A stretch of DNA of 64,000 nt from positions 1 to 64,000 of the forward strand of contig JANQQL010000031.1 in assembly GCA_028289345.1 (NCBI GenBank), in the 5' to 3' direction. A program made the position numbers and the translations under genes. A model generated the notes under the pieces. It had not been told where the DNA came from. It was given only the letters and a program-made list of their open reading frames with translations, and ran no database searches. Origin of the DNA: Planctomycetota bacterium. GTDB lineage: Bacteria; Planctomycetota; B15-G4; SIAN01. This document shows positions 1 to 8,451 of this stretch, piece by piece; the stretch's first letter is position 1; each line of letters begins with the position of its first letter.

Positions 1-884
1 GGACTCTGTCGGGGAAGGCGAACGGCGAAACCAAGTTCGACTGTTCCTGGCAACAAGAAGCCGTCCGCGATCAAGGAGTCGAAGCGAATCCGCCGGCGAA
101 GCGCTGCCCCGTCAAGCCCCTCCTCATTCGGAGCGGTCATCCAGCGAGTCCAAGCTGGCTGCCGGCGCACTTCGATCCAGTCGACCAGCGCCCCCCCATC
201 CTGTTCACAGCTCAGGGCGAGCTTCAGCGACTGTCTCTCGACGTGAGCGGGAACGTCGACGGTGAGCACTTGCCATGCGCCGAACGGGTCTTCGCTCACT
301 CCATGGCGATCTCCCGAACGCGGCTTCTTCGGCGACCGGGGCCAAGTTTCCGGGGGCTTCAGGCGAGGACGAGCATCGACCTCGATCCAGGTCAGGGTTT
401 CGGGAGCCGGCCGGCCAATCGGAACGACATCAAGGCGCACCTCGCCATCGCTCAGCGAGCGAACACGGGCAGTGACCCGATAGGAGCAATCCGGAGAGCT
501 GTTGATGAAGCGTTGCACCCCTCCGGATTGGCGATTGAAGAACAGGTGCACCTGCCCGTCGTGTTCGATCAATCCGGTCGTTCGCAAAGGGGGGCGGGTC
601 GTGTCTGGCTGCCCGTGCCTCTTCCAGTTGCGCTCGAACCATCCGGACGCCAGCTCCGACTCGAATTCTTCGCGATGGATGACCTCTCCGACGTCTCGAG
701 CGAGAGCCCCTTGGCGGAATCCCGCGAAGTCGGCGCCTCGAACTTCCGCCGCGTCCGCCAGATCCACAAGCCGAACGACGGCGGCCTCTTCGGACTCGAG
801 GCCGCAGGATCCGAGGAATCCCGACGCGACGGCAAAGCAGGTTCTGGCCGCGACTCCGCGAAGGTTCAAGTCACCCGGATCCAC
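1..884 (-). CDS. Secreted lipoprotein of unknown function, cut by the window edge
   Basis: An uninterrupted frame runs from a GTG at 884 to the window edge (294 residues visible) and has no stop. The start sits 6 nt after an AAGGA ribosome-binding site and overlaps the end of selD by 19 bases; a TTG at 869 is an alternative start. The N-terminus looks like a lipoprotein signal peptide, with a short hydrophobic stretch (CFAVASGFLGSC) ending in a Cys at about residue 27. The remainder is soluble, rich in beta-prone segments, and contains two stretches resembling carbohydrate-binding or jelly-roll folds. Planctomycete sulfatase-like exoproteins often begin this way, but no catalytic motif is visible, so no function is assigned. 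Its position after selA and selD suggests co-transcription; it need not be selenium-related. Confidence 0.7.
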   Translation of the reverse strand, partial: MDPGDLNLRGVAARTCFAVASGFLGSCGLESEEAAVVRLVDLADAAEVRGADFAGFRQGALARDVGEVIHREEFESELASGWFERNWKRHGQPDTTRPPLRTTGLIEHDGQVHLFFNRQSGGVQRFINSSPDCSYRVTARVRSLSDGEVRLDVVPIGRPAPETLTWIEVDARPRLKPPETWPRSPKKPRSGDRHGVSEDPFGAWQVLTVDVPAHVERQSLKLALSCEQDGGALVDWIEVRRQPAWTRWMTAPNEEGLDGAALRRRIRFDSLIADGFLLPGTVELGFAVRLPRQS

Positions 885-1918
885 ACCTCTTCCTTCGGCA
901 CCGCATGACCGATGCGATGGACGGGGACACTCTTCTCGTGAAGCAGCTCTTCCAACCGAGCCGCTTGTGCTTCCGCGATTGAGATCAACAGCCCCCCCGA
1001 GGTCTCGGCGTCAAACATCAAGTTCTGCACCGCATCTTCGACCGAAGACTCGAAGCCAACCTGGGAATCCAAGAACGCGCGAGTGCGGGCCGACCCTCCG
1101 GACAACAGGTTCTTTCGAGAGAGTTCCACCGCCTCGTCCATGAACGGCACGGCACGATGGTCAAGGACAAGCGTGACTCCACTTCCTCGCGCCATCTCGG
1201 CGCCGTGGCCCATCAGGCCAAAGCCGGTCACGTCGGTTGCCGCGGAGGCGCCAGCTTCGACCATGGCTTCGGCGGCATCGCGATTGAGCGTCGCCATGAC
1301 CTTCGCCGCCCGTTCCACCAGCTCGGCACCCACCTTCTCTTTCTTGTGAGCGGTGGTGATCGCCCCCATTCCTAAGGGTTTGGTCAGATACAGCACGTCG
1401 CCGGCAACCGCACCGGCGTTGGCTTTCACCTGAGCCGGATCCACTCGTCCCGTGACCGAAAGCCCATACTTGATTTCCTGGTCGACCACCGAATGGCCTC
1501 CCACCATCGCGGCCCCGGACTCGGCAATGGTCTCGGCACCGCCACGGAGGATGTCCCGCAACACAGAAAGCGGAACCTCATCCTTCGGGAAGCCGACGAT
1601 CTGCATGACGGTCAATGGCACACCGCCCATGGCGTAGACATCGGACAAAGAGTTGGCCGCCGCAATCTTTCCGTACAGGAACGGGTCATCCACGATGGGC
1701 GGAAAAAAGTCGAGCGTCTGCACCAGCGCGTCGTTCTCCGACCACTGGTACACCCCGGCGTCGTCCATTCCTTCCGGGCCCAACAGCACCCGAGCATCCC
1801 GGCCGTACTCAATTCCATTCAAGACCTGCACCAGGTCTTCCGGAGAGAGTTTGGCCGCTCAGCCCGCGCAGCTGGCCCAGTCGGTCAGTCGAAAGCGTTT
1901 CTTTCCAAAGATTGCCAT
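866..1918 (-). CDS. selD: Selenide, water dikinase (selenophosphate synthase), selenocysteine-containing
   Basis: SelD makes selenophosphate from selenide and ATP, the selenium donor for selenocysteine and selenouridine. The frame is 350 residues, the normal family length, only if the TGA at 1861-1859 is read as selenocysteine (residue 20). The flanking residues are SCAG-U-AAKLSPEDL, matching the family N-terminal motif AG-(C/U)-AAK in which this position is the catalytic Cys or Sec and Lys23 follows. Reading on from the TGA gives a typical SelD: a DDAGV motif, the DFFPPIVDDPF block and a VGGHSV motif. The ATG at 1918 lies 33 bases after the selA stop, so the two form an operon. A hairpin just after the TGA fits a bacterial SECIS. 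An automatic caller would start at the GTG at 1831 and lose the active site. Confidence 0.95.
1821..1861 (-). promoter_or_regulatory. Bacterial SECIS-like hairpin with its UGA codon in selD
   Basis: On the minus strand the TGA (1861-1859) is followed after 19 bases by a perfect 7-bp stem AAGACCT/AGGTCTT with a 5-base loop GGTGC. The distance from UGA to the loop (26 bases) and the G at the first loop positions fit bacterial SECIS elements that bind SelB. The hairpin lies within the coding sequence, as bacterial SECIS elements do. Confidence 0.75.
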
Positions 1919-1950
1919 GGATCTCGCTGTTTCGCGTACTCGGGAAGCGT

Positions 1951-3336
1951 TCAAGAAATCGAATTCAAGGCCGCAATGAGGACTCCATCCTCTTGCGGTG
2001 CGACGGTCCGAAGGTCGAGGAGCAGGCGGCCTTCATGGACCCTGCCAAAAACCGGCGGCTCGTTGCGTCGGAGCTGGTCCGCCCAGCGTTTGCCAAGACT
2101 TCCGGGCGCGTCGACGGCCAACGCGACCGAAGTCATTTCGTGACCCGGCACCGATCCGCTACCGACTTGGGCGGTCGAGTCTCGCACCTGCCAATCCAAA
2201 TTGCTGCTCACCGCCTCGCGAATCCGCTCGGCGCGTTGACGGAGGACATCGAGCGGCGCCAGCAGACTCTCGTACAACGGCAAGGACTCCGGTGCGCCCT
2301 CGGCAGCTCTCCAGGCAAGAAGCGTCGACTCCAAGACCGCCAGGGTCAGCTTGTCCGGCCGCAACGCGCGGAAGAGCGGATGCCGGCGGCATCGACGAAT
2401 CGCGTCCTTCTTGCCCACCAAGATCCCACACTGAGGCCCCCCAAGGAGCTTGTCGCCGCTGAAGGTGATCACGTCGAAACCAGCTTGCACGGCTTCGTGC
2501 ACCGTCGGCTCATCCTCAAACGGCAAGCCTTGGATGGGGAACAAGTAGCCGGACCCGAGGTCGGCTCCGGCAAGAATCCCACGTGCCCGGGCAGAGTCGG
2601 CCACTTGCGCCGACGTCGGAGCTTCGGTGAACCCCACCACCTTGAAGTTGCTGGGGTGCACGCGCAAGTACATCGCGGTGCGTTCACCCACTGCTGCTTC
2701 GAAGTCCGCGATACGGGTTCGGTTGGTGGTACCCACTTCCACCAGCAAAGCCCCGCTCTGGGTCATGACCTCAGGGACGCGGAACCCGCCACCAATTTCC
2801 ACCAATTCCCCCCGGGATATCACAACTTCTTGCTGCTCGGCCAAGGCTTTGAGCATCAGCACCACAGCGGCCGCGTTGTTGTTGACCACGGTCGCCTCTT
2901 CGGCCCCGGTCAACTCCTGCAACAACTCGGCGACGAAGGCCTCGCGCCGGCCTCGCTCGCCCGTCGCTGGATCCACTTCGACAATGCCGTAGCGAGAAAT
3001 CCGACGAGCCGCCGCCAAGGCCTCGCTCGACAACGGTGCGCGACCCAGTCCCGTGTGCAACACGATGCCCGTCGCATTGACCACCGCCCGATGCCTTGGA
3101 CTCGTGAGTTCTTGCAGTCGCCGTTCGACGTCGACTCGAAACCCGCCGTTGTGGAAGTAGGTCCCGGGTGGACTCGCGGCCGGATCCCGAACGACCTGGC
3201 GTCGAACTTCGTCGACCGCATCGCGTACCGCACGGACCAACAGCGAGCGGGGAAACTCGGTGAACTGGTCCTGGCAATCTTCCACCAGGCGGTCCACTGC
3301 CGGAATTTCTCGGAGTGCCTGGTTCGAAGAGTTCAT
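1951..3336 (-). CDS. selA: L-seryl-tRNA(Sec) selenium transferase
   Basis: SelA converts seryl-tRNA(Sec) to selenocysteyl-tRNA(Sec) using selenophosphate and PLP. The protein is 461 residues, close to E. coli SelA (463). It has the N-terminal tRNA-binding region, the motif NATGIVLHTGLGRAPLS at about 87-103, and the PLP lysine at 296 in TFSGDKLLGGPQCG. The start is the ATG at 3336, preceded by a GGAGGGGGAG ribosome-binding site; a longer frame upstream to 3402 has no support. It is the first gene of the selA-selD operon, divergent from recJ. Its presence means the cell can make Sec-tRNA, which supports reading the selD TGA as Sec. selB and selC are not in the window. Confidence 0.97.
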   Translation of the reverse strand: MNSSNQALREIPAVDRLVEDCQDQFTEFPRSLLVRAVRDAVDEVRRQVVRDPAASPPGTYFHNGGFRVDVERRLQELTSPRHRAVVNATGIVLHTGLGRAPLSSEALAAARRISRYGIVEVDPATGERGRREAFVAELLQELTGAEEATVVNNNAAAVVLMLKALAEQQEVVISRGELVEIGGGFRVPEVMTQSGALLVEVGTTNRTRIADFEAAVGERTAMYLRVHPSNFKVVGFTEAPTSAQVADSARARGILAGADLGSGYLFPIQGLPFEDEPTVHEAVQAGFDVITFSGDKLLGGPQCGILVGKKDAIRRCRRHPLFRALRPDKLTLAVLESTLLAWRAAEGAPESLPLYESLLAPLDVLRQRAERIREAVSSNLDWQVRDSTAQVGSGSVPGHEMTSVALAVDAPGSLGKRWADQLRRNEPPVFGRVHEGRLLLDLRTVAPQEDGVLIAALNSIS

Positions 3337-3442
3337 CTCTGCCGGCTCCCCCTCCCTCGATATAGTCTCACGCCGACGAACGACCGGCGGACGTTTCATC
3401 ATAGAGGATCGGGGCCAGCGGCGGGGCCGTGGGAAGCGGGGA

Positions 3443-5188
3443 ATGAAGAAAAGCTGGACTTACTGCACGACCGATCCGGAAACGGAGCGGTCCCTGTGCT
3501 CGGGGCTGTCGGTCGGAGCAGTCACGGCTCGAGTTCTTCAGCACCGAGGACTCCACGACGTCGAAGAAGCCCGCCGGTTCATCGCCGCGGAGACCTCCGA
3601 ATTCGTCGACCCCCACGTCTTCGCCAGCATGGGCCGTGCGGTCGAGCGCATCTTCGACGCGATTCGCAGAAAAGCCCCGATCGTGGTGTACGGGGACTAT
3701 GACGTCGACGGCCTGACCGGCGCCTGCCTGCTTCACCGTCTGCTGCGGACCTTGGGAGCCAAGTCCGAGGTGTTCATCCCGGACCGCTTGCATGACGGCT
3801 ATGGGTTGAACCCGAACGGCATGGAGTGGTTGCTCCGCCAACGACCGGATTTGCTGATCACTGTCGATCACGGAGTGACGGCGTTCGATCAAGTGGCAAC
3901 ACTCCAGGCGCAAGGCATCGATGTCATCGTCACGGACCACCACCAAAAGCCCGATCAACTGCCGGCCGCTCACACGCTCTTGAACCCCCTGTTCTTGGAA
4001 GAGGAGGCCGCCCAAGGCTTGTCCGGAGCGGGTGTCGCATTCAAGCTGGCTTGTGCCCTGTTCCAGGCCTCTCCCTCGGAACAACGGAGACAACCGCGCA
4101 TTCGCAACGCGTTGCACGATGCGCTGGCGTTCGCGGCTTTGGGCACCATCGCGGACCTGGTTCCGCTGCGCGGTGAGAACCGCATCGTGGTTCGCCACGG
4201 TCTGGCCCGCTTGCGGGAAACCGAGTTGCCGGGGCTTGCCGCATTGCGTGATCAAGTGGTGCACGGCTCGCGACCGCTGGACACCGAAGACGTTTCTTTT
4301 GGCATTGCCCCGCGCCTCAATGCGGCGGGACGCCTCGGCCGTGTGCATCTGTCTCGCGATCTCCTTTTGTGTGACTCGGTCCCGGAAGCCAGGCGTTTGG
4401 CCCGCGAGCTGGAAAGCAACAACCTCGAACGGCGCGAACTTCAGGCCCGAGTGACGGAGCTGGCATTGTCCCTGGCTTCTCAGCAAGACCCCGAATCACC
4501 GGTCTTGGTTTTGGCTCACGAAGAGTTTCACCAAGGAGTGGTGGGCATCGTGGCCGCGCGACTGGTCGACGACTACTCGAAACCGGCCCTGCTACTGACT
4601 CTGGACGAGGGATCGGCACGCGGCTCCGGACGAGCGCCCGCCGGATTCGACCTCGCCAAGTCCCTGCGCGCGGTGAGTCGCCATCTGCGCTCGCACGGGG
4701 GTCACGCGGCGGCCGCCGGGATGGAACTCGACCCGGCCAACATCGATGCATTCCGCGATGACTTGATGACCTACGCCCGAAGCACCAACGCCGCGCCCCC
4801 GGAGAAGTCTCTGAACATCGTCAGCGAGGTACAGCTGCACCAACTCGACTCCAGACTCCTGAAGGAATTGAGTTTGGTGGGCCCTTTTGGCGAAGGGAAC
4901 CCGAGGCCGGTGTTCGCCGTGAGTGGCGTGGAACACGCAGCCCCCCCACGACGCGTCGGCCAAGACGGATCCCATCTTCTGATGAAGCTTCGCTACCCCA
5001 AACGCCCGATCTCTGCCATCGCGTTCCGCCAGGGCCATCGCCTGAAGGAAGTGGAAAGCGGCGAACTCTCCCTGGCCTTTCGACTGCTCCCATCGACCTT
5101 CGCGGGTCAACCGGCGGTGCAGCTGCAGGTCGAAGACCTGCATTCGACCAGCATGGCGGAGGAAAGTTCCGAGAGCACCGCCTCATGA
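3443..5188 (+). CDS. recJ: Single-stranded-DNA-specific 5'-3' exonuclease RecJ
   Basis: RecJ degrades 5' single-stranded ends in RecFOR recombination and repair. The 581-residue protein shows the DHH phosphoesterase motifs: DYDVDG at 85-90 (metal-binding aspartates), the LLITVDHG block, and DHH at 165-167. The C-terminal DHHA1 domain follows, with the glycine/histidine stretch SHGGHAAAAGM, and then an OB-like RecJ C-terminal region. The start is the ATG at 3443 after a GGAAGCGGGG purine tract; the longer upstream frame overlaps selA on the other strand. It overlaps the next gene by 4 bases (ATGA), so the two are translationally coupled. Confidence 0.95.
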   Translation: MKKSWTYCTTDPETERSLCSGLSVGAVTARVLQHRGLHDVEEARRFIAAETSEFVDPHVFASMGRAVERIFDAIRRKAPIVVYGDYDVDGLTGACLLHRLLRTLGAKSEVFIPDRLHDGYGLNPNGMEWLLRQRPDLLITVDHGVTAFDQVATLQAQGIDVIVTDHHQKPDQLPAAHTLLNPLFLEEEAAQGLSGAGVAFKLACALFQASPSEQRRQPRIRNALHDALAFAALGTIADLVPLRGENRIVVRHGLARLRETELPGLAALRDQVVHGSRPLDTEDVSFGIAPRLNAAGRLGRVHLSRDLLLCDSVPEARRLARELESNNLERRELQARVTELALSLASQQDPESPVLVLAHEEFHQGVVGIVAARLVDDYSKPALLLTLDEGSARGSGRAPAGFDLAKSLRAVSRHLRSHGGHAAAAGMELDPANIDAFRDDLMTYARSTNAAPPEKSLNIVSEVQLHQLDSRLLKELSLVGPFGEGNPRPVFAVSGVEHAAPPRRVGQDGSHLLMKLRYPKRPISAIAFRQGHRLKEVESGELSLAFRLLPSTFAGQPAVQLQVEDLHSTSMAEESSESTAS

Positions 5189-5814
5189 CCGACGACATGC
5201 CTGCGCCGCAACCCTCCAAGCCGGGTCTCGTTCGACGCATCTACGACTGGGTTCTTTCCCTGGCGGAAAGGGAATCGGCGGCGTGGTGGCTGTTCGCTTT
5301 GTCGTTTGCAGAAGCCAGCTTCTTTCCGATCCCCCCGGACGTGATGCTGATCCCGCTGTGCCTGGGGTCCGCGACGCGCGCGCTTCGCTTCGCTACCCTC
5401 TGCACCATCGCTTCGGTGGCCGGCGGAGCTGCTGGCTACGGCATTGGCTACTTCGCTTGGCAAGGGGTCGAACAGTATTTCTATGATCTGGTCCCTGGCT
5501 TCTCCCCGGAAGCCTTCGGACACTTCCAAGATCTCTACCAAGAATGGGGCATCGCGGTGGTGTTCCTCGCCGGCTTCTCCCCCATCCCATTCAAGATCTT
5601 CACAATTGCGAGCGGGGTGGCCGGGATGGCTTTCCTGCCGTTCCTCGGCGCCGCCGCGGTGAGTCGTGCCGCCCGGTTCTTCTTGGTGGCGATCTTGCTC
5701 GCCCGTTACGGGGAACCCATGAAGCGGCTCATCGACAAGCACTTCAACGTTCTGGCCCTGGTCTTCAGCATCTTGTTGATCGCCGGCTTCGCCGTGCTGA
5801 AGTTCGCGATGTAG
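5185..5814 (+). CDS. DedA/VTT-family (YqaA-like) inner-membrane protein
   Basis: A 209-residue integral membrane protein with about five hydrophobic segments. It carries the DedA/SNARE-associated hallmarks: an FAEASFFPIPPDVMLIPL re-entrant segment at about 41-58 and a second GFSPIPFKIFTIASG motif at about 130-144. Members are polyprenyl-phosphate or phospholipid flippase-like transporters needed for envelope homeostasis. The FPIPPDV and GFSPIPFK forms place it nearer the YqaA branch than DedA itself. It shares an ATGA overlap with recJ, so it is probably expressed from the same transcript. Confidence 0.88.
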   Translation: MTDDMPAPQPSKPGLVRRIYDWVLSLAERESAAWWLFALSFAEASFFPIPPDVMLIPLCLGSATRALRFATLCTIASVAGGAAGYGIGYFAWQGVEQYFYDLVPGFSPEAFGHFQDLYQEWGIAVVFLAGFSPIPFKIFTIASGVAGMAFLPFLGAAAVSRAARFFLVAILLARYGEPMKRLIDKHFNVLALVFSILLIAGFAVLKFAM

Positions 5815-5888
5815 CGAACTCTCGCGGACCGGAGGCTTCCTGCGAGAGCACTCATCGTGCTGACGAACGAGTGTCGGAATCAGAAGCT

Positions 5889-5930
5889 CGTGATCCGGGA
5901 AAGATCCGATCACGCGCGGAAAGGCCTTTT
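5889..5930. terminator. Possible bidirectional terminator between converging genes
   Basis: A perfect 7-bp inverted repeat CGTGATC/GATCACG (5889-5895 and 5908-5914) is followed on the plus strand by AAAGGCCTTTTT. It lies between the converging DedA-family gene and the minus-strand membrane protein gene, where a terminator is expected. The stem is modest and the T-run is not directly adjacent. Confidence 0.35.
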
Positions 5931-5941
5931 TCCACGGCCAG

Positions 5942-6793
5942 CTAGTAGCCGTACGGATTGGCTGGCTCCGCTTGTCGGCGTAGGTACCCGAACAGAATCG
6001 CGACGGCCCCGAGCAACCCAGCGAACAGGGTAAGGACGACAAGGGAACGCCGCGGACTCATGGCGCGAACCTTGGGTAGGGATTCCAGATGGGCAACGGC
6101 CCACGCCGCGACCAGGAAGCAAAGCTCGCGTGGCGGCGTTTCCAGATAGCGGTCCAGGTAGATGACCAGCGCTCCCATCACTGCCTGACCCACCCGAAGG
6201 AGATCTCGAGTCACTCGGCCGTTGGGGCGCCACCACTGAAGCAGAGCGGCGGCTCCGAGTCCGGCTCCCAAGACTCCACCCAGCTGGGAGATCTTGGCAC
6301 TGTGGTTGAGGATGGCCACCCCCGCGGCCACCCCCGCGACCACGGCCAACACTCCGACGGAAGAGGAGGCCGGGCGCTCTTTGATCCCGGGCCCCCAGAG
6401 CGCAAACAACAGCAACGCGCTCCCGCCGATCCAACTCCATTCGACCTTCGGATCAGAATACGTCAGGCGCCCGATGAGAGCCCAAGCGACAAGTCCCGCG
6501 CCGAGCATCCAGGGAATCCAGGAAGCGCCGCGAGGAACACGCGAAACGACCAGGCTCCACAACCAGGCCCCGCCGGCGATCAAGGGAAACCACTGCAAGG
6601 ATTCCGCCGGAGGAACCTCCGGAACCCCGGCAATGAGCGAGTGAGACACCCCGTAGCCGGCCGCGAGCCCCGCTCCCACAAGGAGCGATCGGATCGAGTC
6701 TTTTCGGCCGGATCCCACGGCGCAAGCAACCCACACCGCCGCCGCGGGAATCACGGCCGTCTTGACCACTTCTTGAACAACGAGATCGGCCAA
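5942..6793 (-). CDS. Polytopic membrane protein of unknown function
   Basis: A 283-residue protein made almost entirely of hydrophobic segments, about eight to nine predicted membrane helices, several with Gly/Ala-rich packing (GVLAVVAGVAAGVAI, GGVLGAGLGAAALL). It ends in a short cytosolic tail with Tyr at the terminus. I do not recognise a family, and no charged catalytic motif is visible. The ATG lies 6 bases after the YceI-family stop codon, so the two are likely one transcription unit. That pairing is the only functional clue. Confidence 0.75.
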   Translation of the reverse strand: MADLVVQEVVKTAVIPAAAVWVACAVGSGRKDSIRSLLVGAGLAAGYGVSHSLIAGVPEVPPAESLQWFPLIAGGAWLWSLVVSRVPRGASWIPWMLGAGLVAWALIGRLTYSDPKVEWSWIGGSALLLFALWGPGIKERPASSSVGVLAVVAGVAAGVAILNHSAKISQLGGVLGAGLGAAALLQWWRPNGRVTRDLLRVGQAVMGALVIYLDRYLETPPRELCFLVAAWAVAHLESLPKVRAMSPRRSLVVLTLFAGLLGAVAILFGYLRRQAEPANPYGY

Positions 6794-6799
6794 CGGAAA

Positions 6800-7384
6800 T
6801 CAGCCTTTCACTGCTTCGAGGGCGACCATGATGGTGACCTCGTCACCCAGCATTTGCGTCAGGTAACTCATGCCGAAGTCGGTCCGCTGAATGGTGAACT
6901 TGGCTTCGTAGCCGGTGCGATAGCCAAAGCGTCCAGATTCTCCGTGGCCCGTGTGCGTTGCATCGAACGTGATTTCTTTGGTCTTGCCATGCAGAGAAAG
7001 CTCTCCCGTGACGCGAAACCCGGCACCAGTCTTTTCCACCTTCGAGCTCTTGAAGGACAGGGTGGGGAACTCCTTGACGTTGAAGAAGTCGGACCCCTTC
7101 AAGTGGTCGTCTCGATCCTTGCTGTTGGTGTCAATGCTTTCCGTCGGAATCGAAATCTCGATGGCGCTCTGGGTGGGATCGTCGGCAATCGTGAGGGTTC
7201 CACTGACTTCATTGAAGCGCCCGTAAAAGTTCGAGACGTTCAGATGACTGACCTTGAACAGCACACACGAGTGACCCGAGTCGATCGAATAGGTTCCGGC
7301 ATCCTCGGACTCCGCCACGGGAGCCGCACTCCAAAACGCCGAAGCTCCCAGCACGACAACTCCCATCAGGCACTTGAACAGCAT
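6800..7384 (-). CDS. YceI-family periplasmic lipid-binding protein
   Basis: A 194-residue protein with a Sec signal peptide (MLFKCLMGVVVLGASAFW) and a YceI lipocalin-like barrel. The hallmarks are YSIDSGHSCVLFKVSHL near the N-terminus, YGRFNEVSGTL, and DDHLKGSDFFNVKEFPTLSFKS in the middle. YceI proteins bind isoprenoid-type lipids such as polyprenyl chains in the periplasm. The start is the ATG at 7384, 9 bases after a GAGGAGA ribosome-binding site; an upstream extension in the same frame has no such site. It is followed directly by a membrane protein gene. Confidence 0.9.
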   Translation of the reverse strand: MLFKCLMGVVVLGASAFWSAAPVAESEDAGTYSIDSGHSCVLFKVSHLNVSNFYGRFNEVSGTLTIADDPTQSAIEISIPTESIDTNSKDRDDHLKGSDFFNVKEFPTLSFKSSKVEKTGAGFRVTGELSLHGKTKEITFDATHTGHGESGRFGYRTGYEAKFTIQRTDFGMSYLTQMLGDEVTIMVALEAVKG

Positions 7385-7562
7385 GATGAATCTCCTCAAG
7401 GAATGAAGCAGGTGGCGAGCTCTGAGACTCGCACGGGCGACCTCGGATCGCGAAAAAGCACTCGCCCACGATCGAGAGGTAGCGGCGAAGCATACGAATT
7501 CGCGCAACCCAGGTTCCGGGCCCTCCGGGAAGGAACGCGAAGTCGCAACACTGCGGGGAGAT

Positions 7563-7580
7563 TCGCGCCGGGAGGCGCGA
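7563..7580 (-). terminator. Hairpin after murB, possible end of the dcw transcript
   Basis: A perfect 7-bp GC-rich stem TCGCGCC/GGCGCGA with a 4-base loop lies 35 bases past the murB stop. No U-run follows, so it may be only a transcript-end stabiliser or part of a Rho-dependent terminator. The 230-base gap it sits in separates murB from the YceI-family gene. Confidence 0.35.
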
Positions 7581-7614
7581 TCGACTCAAGGCCCGAGGCG
7601 TGGCGGAACCGGAG

Positions 7615-8451
7615 CTACCAGACCTCGACTTCCAGCTCGAGACTCACTCCGGAATGGGCTTCGACCCGTTCCTGCACGCGCGCGATCAGAGCCAAGAAGT
7701 CCTGACCCGTGGCCTCACCCACGTTCACGATGTAGTTGGCGTGCACCGGTGAGACCATGGCCCCACCAACCCGCGCACCTTTGAGGCCGGCCGCATCGAT
7801 CAGGCGTCCGGCTGAGTCTCCTGGCGGATTCCGAAAGATGCAGCCCGCCGAGGGCTGACGCAACGGCTGGGTGGTGCGTTTGTGGCGAAGCACCTCCTGG
7901 ACCAGGGCCTTGCACCGATCCACGTTCGACTCTTCGAACTCGAGTTCGGCTTCCAGAACGACCTCGTCGAAGAACGCGCTGTTTCGGTAGCCGAAGTGCT
8001 CTTGGCTCACTTCCCGTCGATGCATCCGCCCTTCGCGATCCAAGGACGTCACCTCTCGAACGACGCCGGCGATGCTGCCGTACTTGCCGCCCGCATTGAT
8101 GCGAATCGCAGCCCCGACGGTGCCCGGAATTCCCGTACAACACTCGAGACCCGACAAGCCCATGCGAGTCGTGCGGTGGCCCAACGCAGTGAGGTTGGCA
8201 CCGGATTCGACCGTCCACCGCCGGCGGCTGCGTTGCTCGACCTGCCGCACCCCTCGAGTCACGACGACTGGTTCGTCGATCGAAGCTCCGGACGCGAGGA
8301 TATTGCTACCCCCTCCCAGAATGCGAAACGCCTGCCCGCGATCCTGATAGTCGCGGACCACGGTGACGAACTCGGAGAGATCCGTGGGCTCGTCCACGTG
8401 GCGAGCGCGGCCGCCGAGGCGCACTGTCAAGTTGCGCTTCAGTTCAAACAA
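7615..8451 (-). CDS. murB: UDP-N-acetylenolpyruvoylglucosamine reductase
   Basis: MurB reduces UDP-GlcNAc-enolpyruvate to UDP-MurNAc with NADPH and FAD. The 278-residue protein has the FAD-binding GGGSNILAS motif at about 46-54, LSGLECCTGIPGTVGAAIRINAGGKYG at about 99-125, and the C-terminal active-site block QPSAGCIFRNPPGDSAGRLID. The start is a TTG 6 bases after GGGGAGG, overlapping murC by 8 bases. It is the last gene of the dcw run; the ddl/ftsQ/ftsA/ftsZ genes that often follow are not here. Confidence 0.95.
   Translation of the reverse strand: MFELKRNLTVRLGGRARHVDEPTDLSEFVTVVRDYQDRGQAFRILGGGSNILASGASIDEPVVVTRGVRQVEQRSRRRWTVESGANLTALGHRTTRMGLSGLECCTGIPGTVGAAIRINAGGKYGSIAGVVREVTSLDREGRMHRREVSQEHFGYRNSAFFDEVVLEAELEFEESNVDRCKALVQEVLRHKRTTQPLRQPSAGCIFRNPPGDSAGRLIDAAGLKGARVGGAMVSPVHANYIVNVGEATGQDFLALIARVQERVEAHSGVSLELEVEVW

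Noticed and set aside
1859..1861. The TGA as a nonsense mutation making selD a pseudogene
   Set aside because: It falls exactly at the Cys/Sec position, the reading frame is otherwise intact on both sides, selA is adjacent and a SECIS-like hairpin follows.
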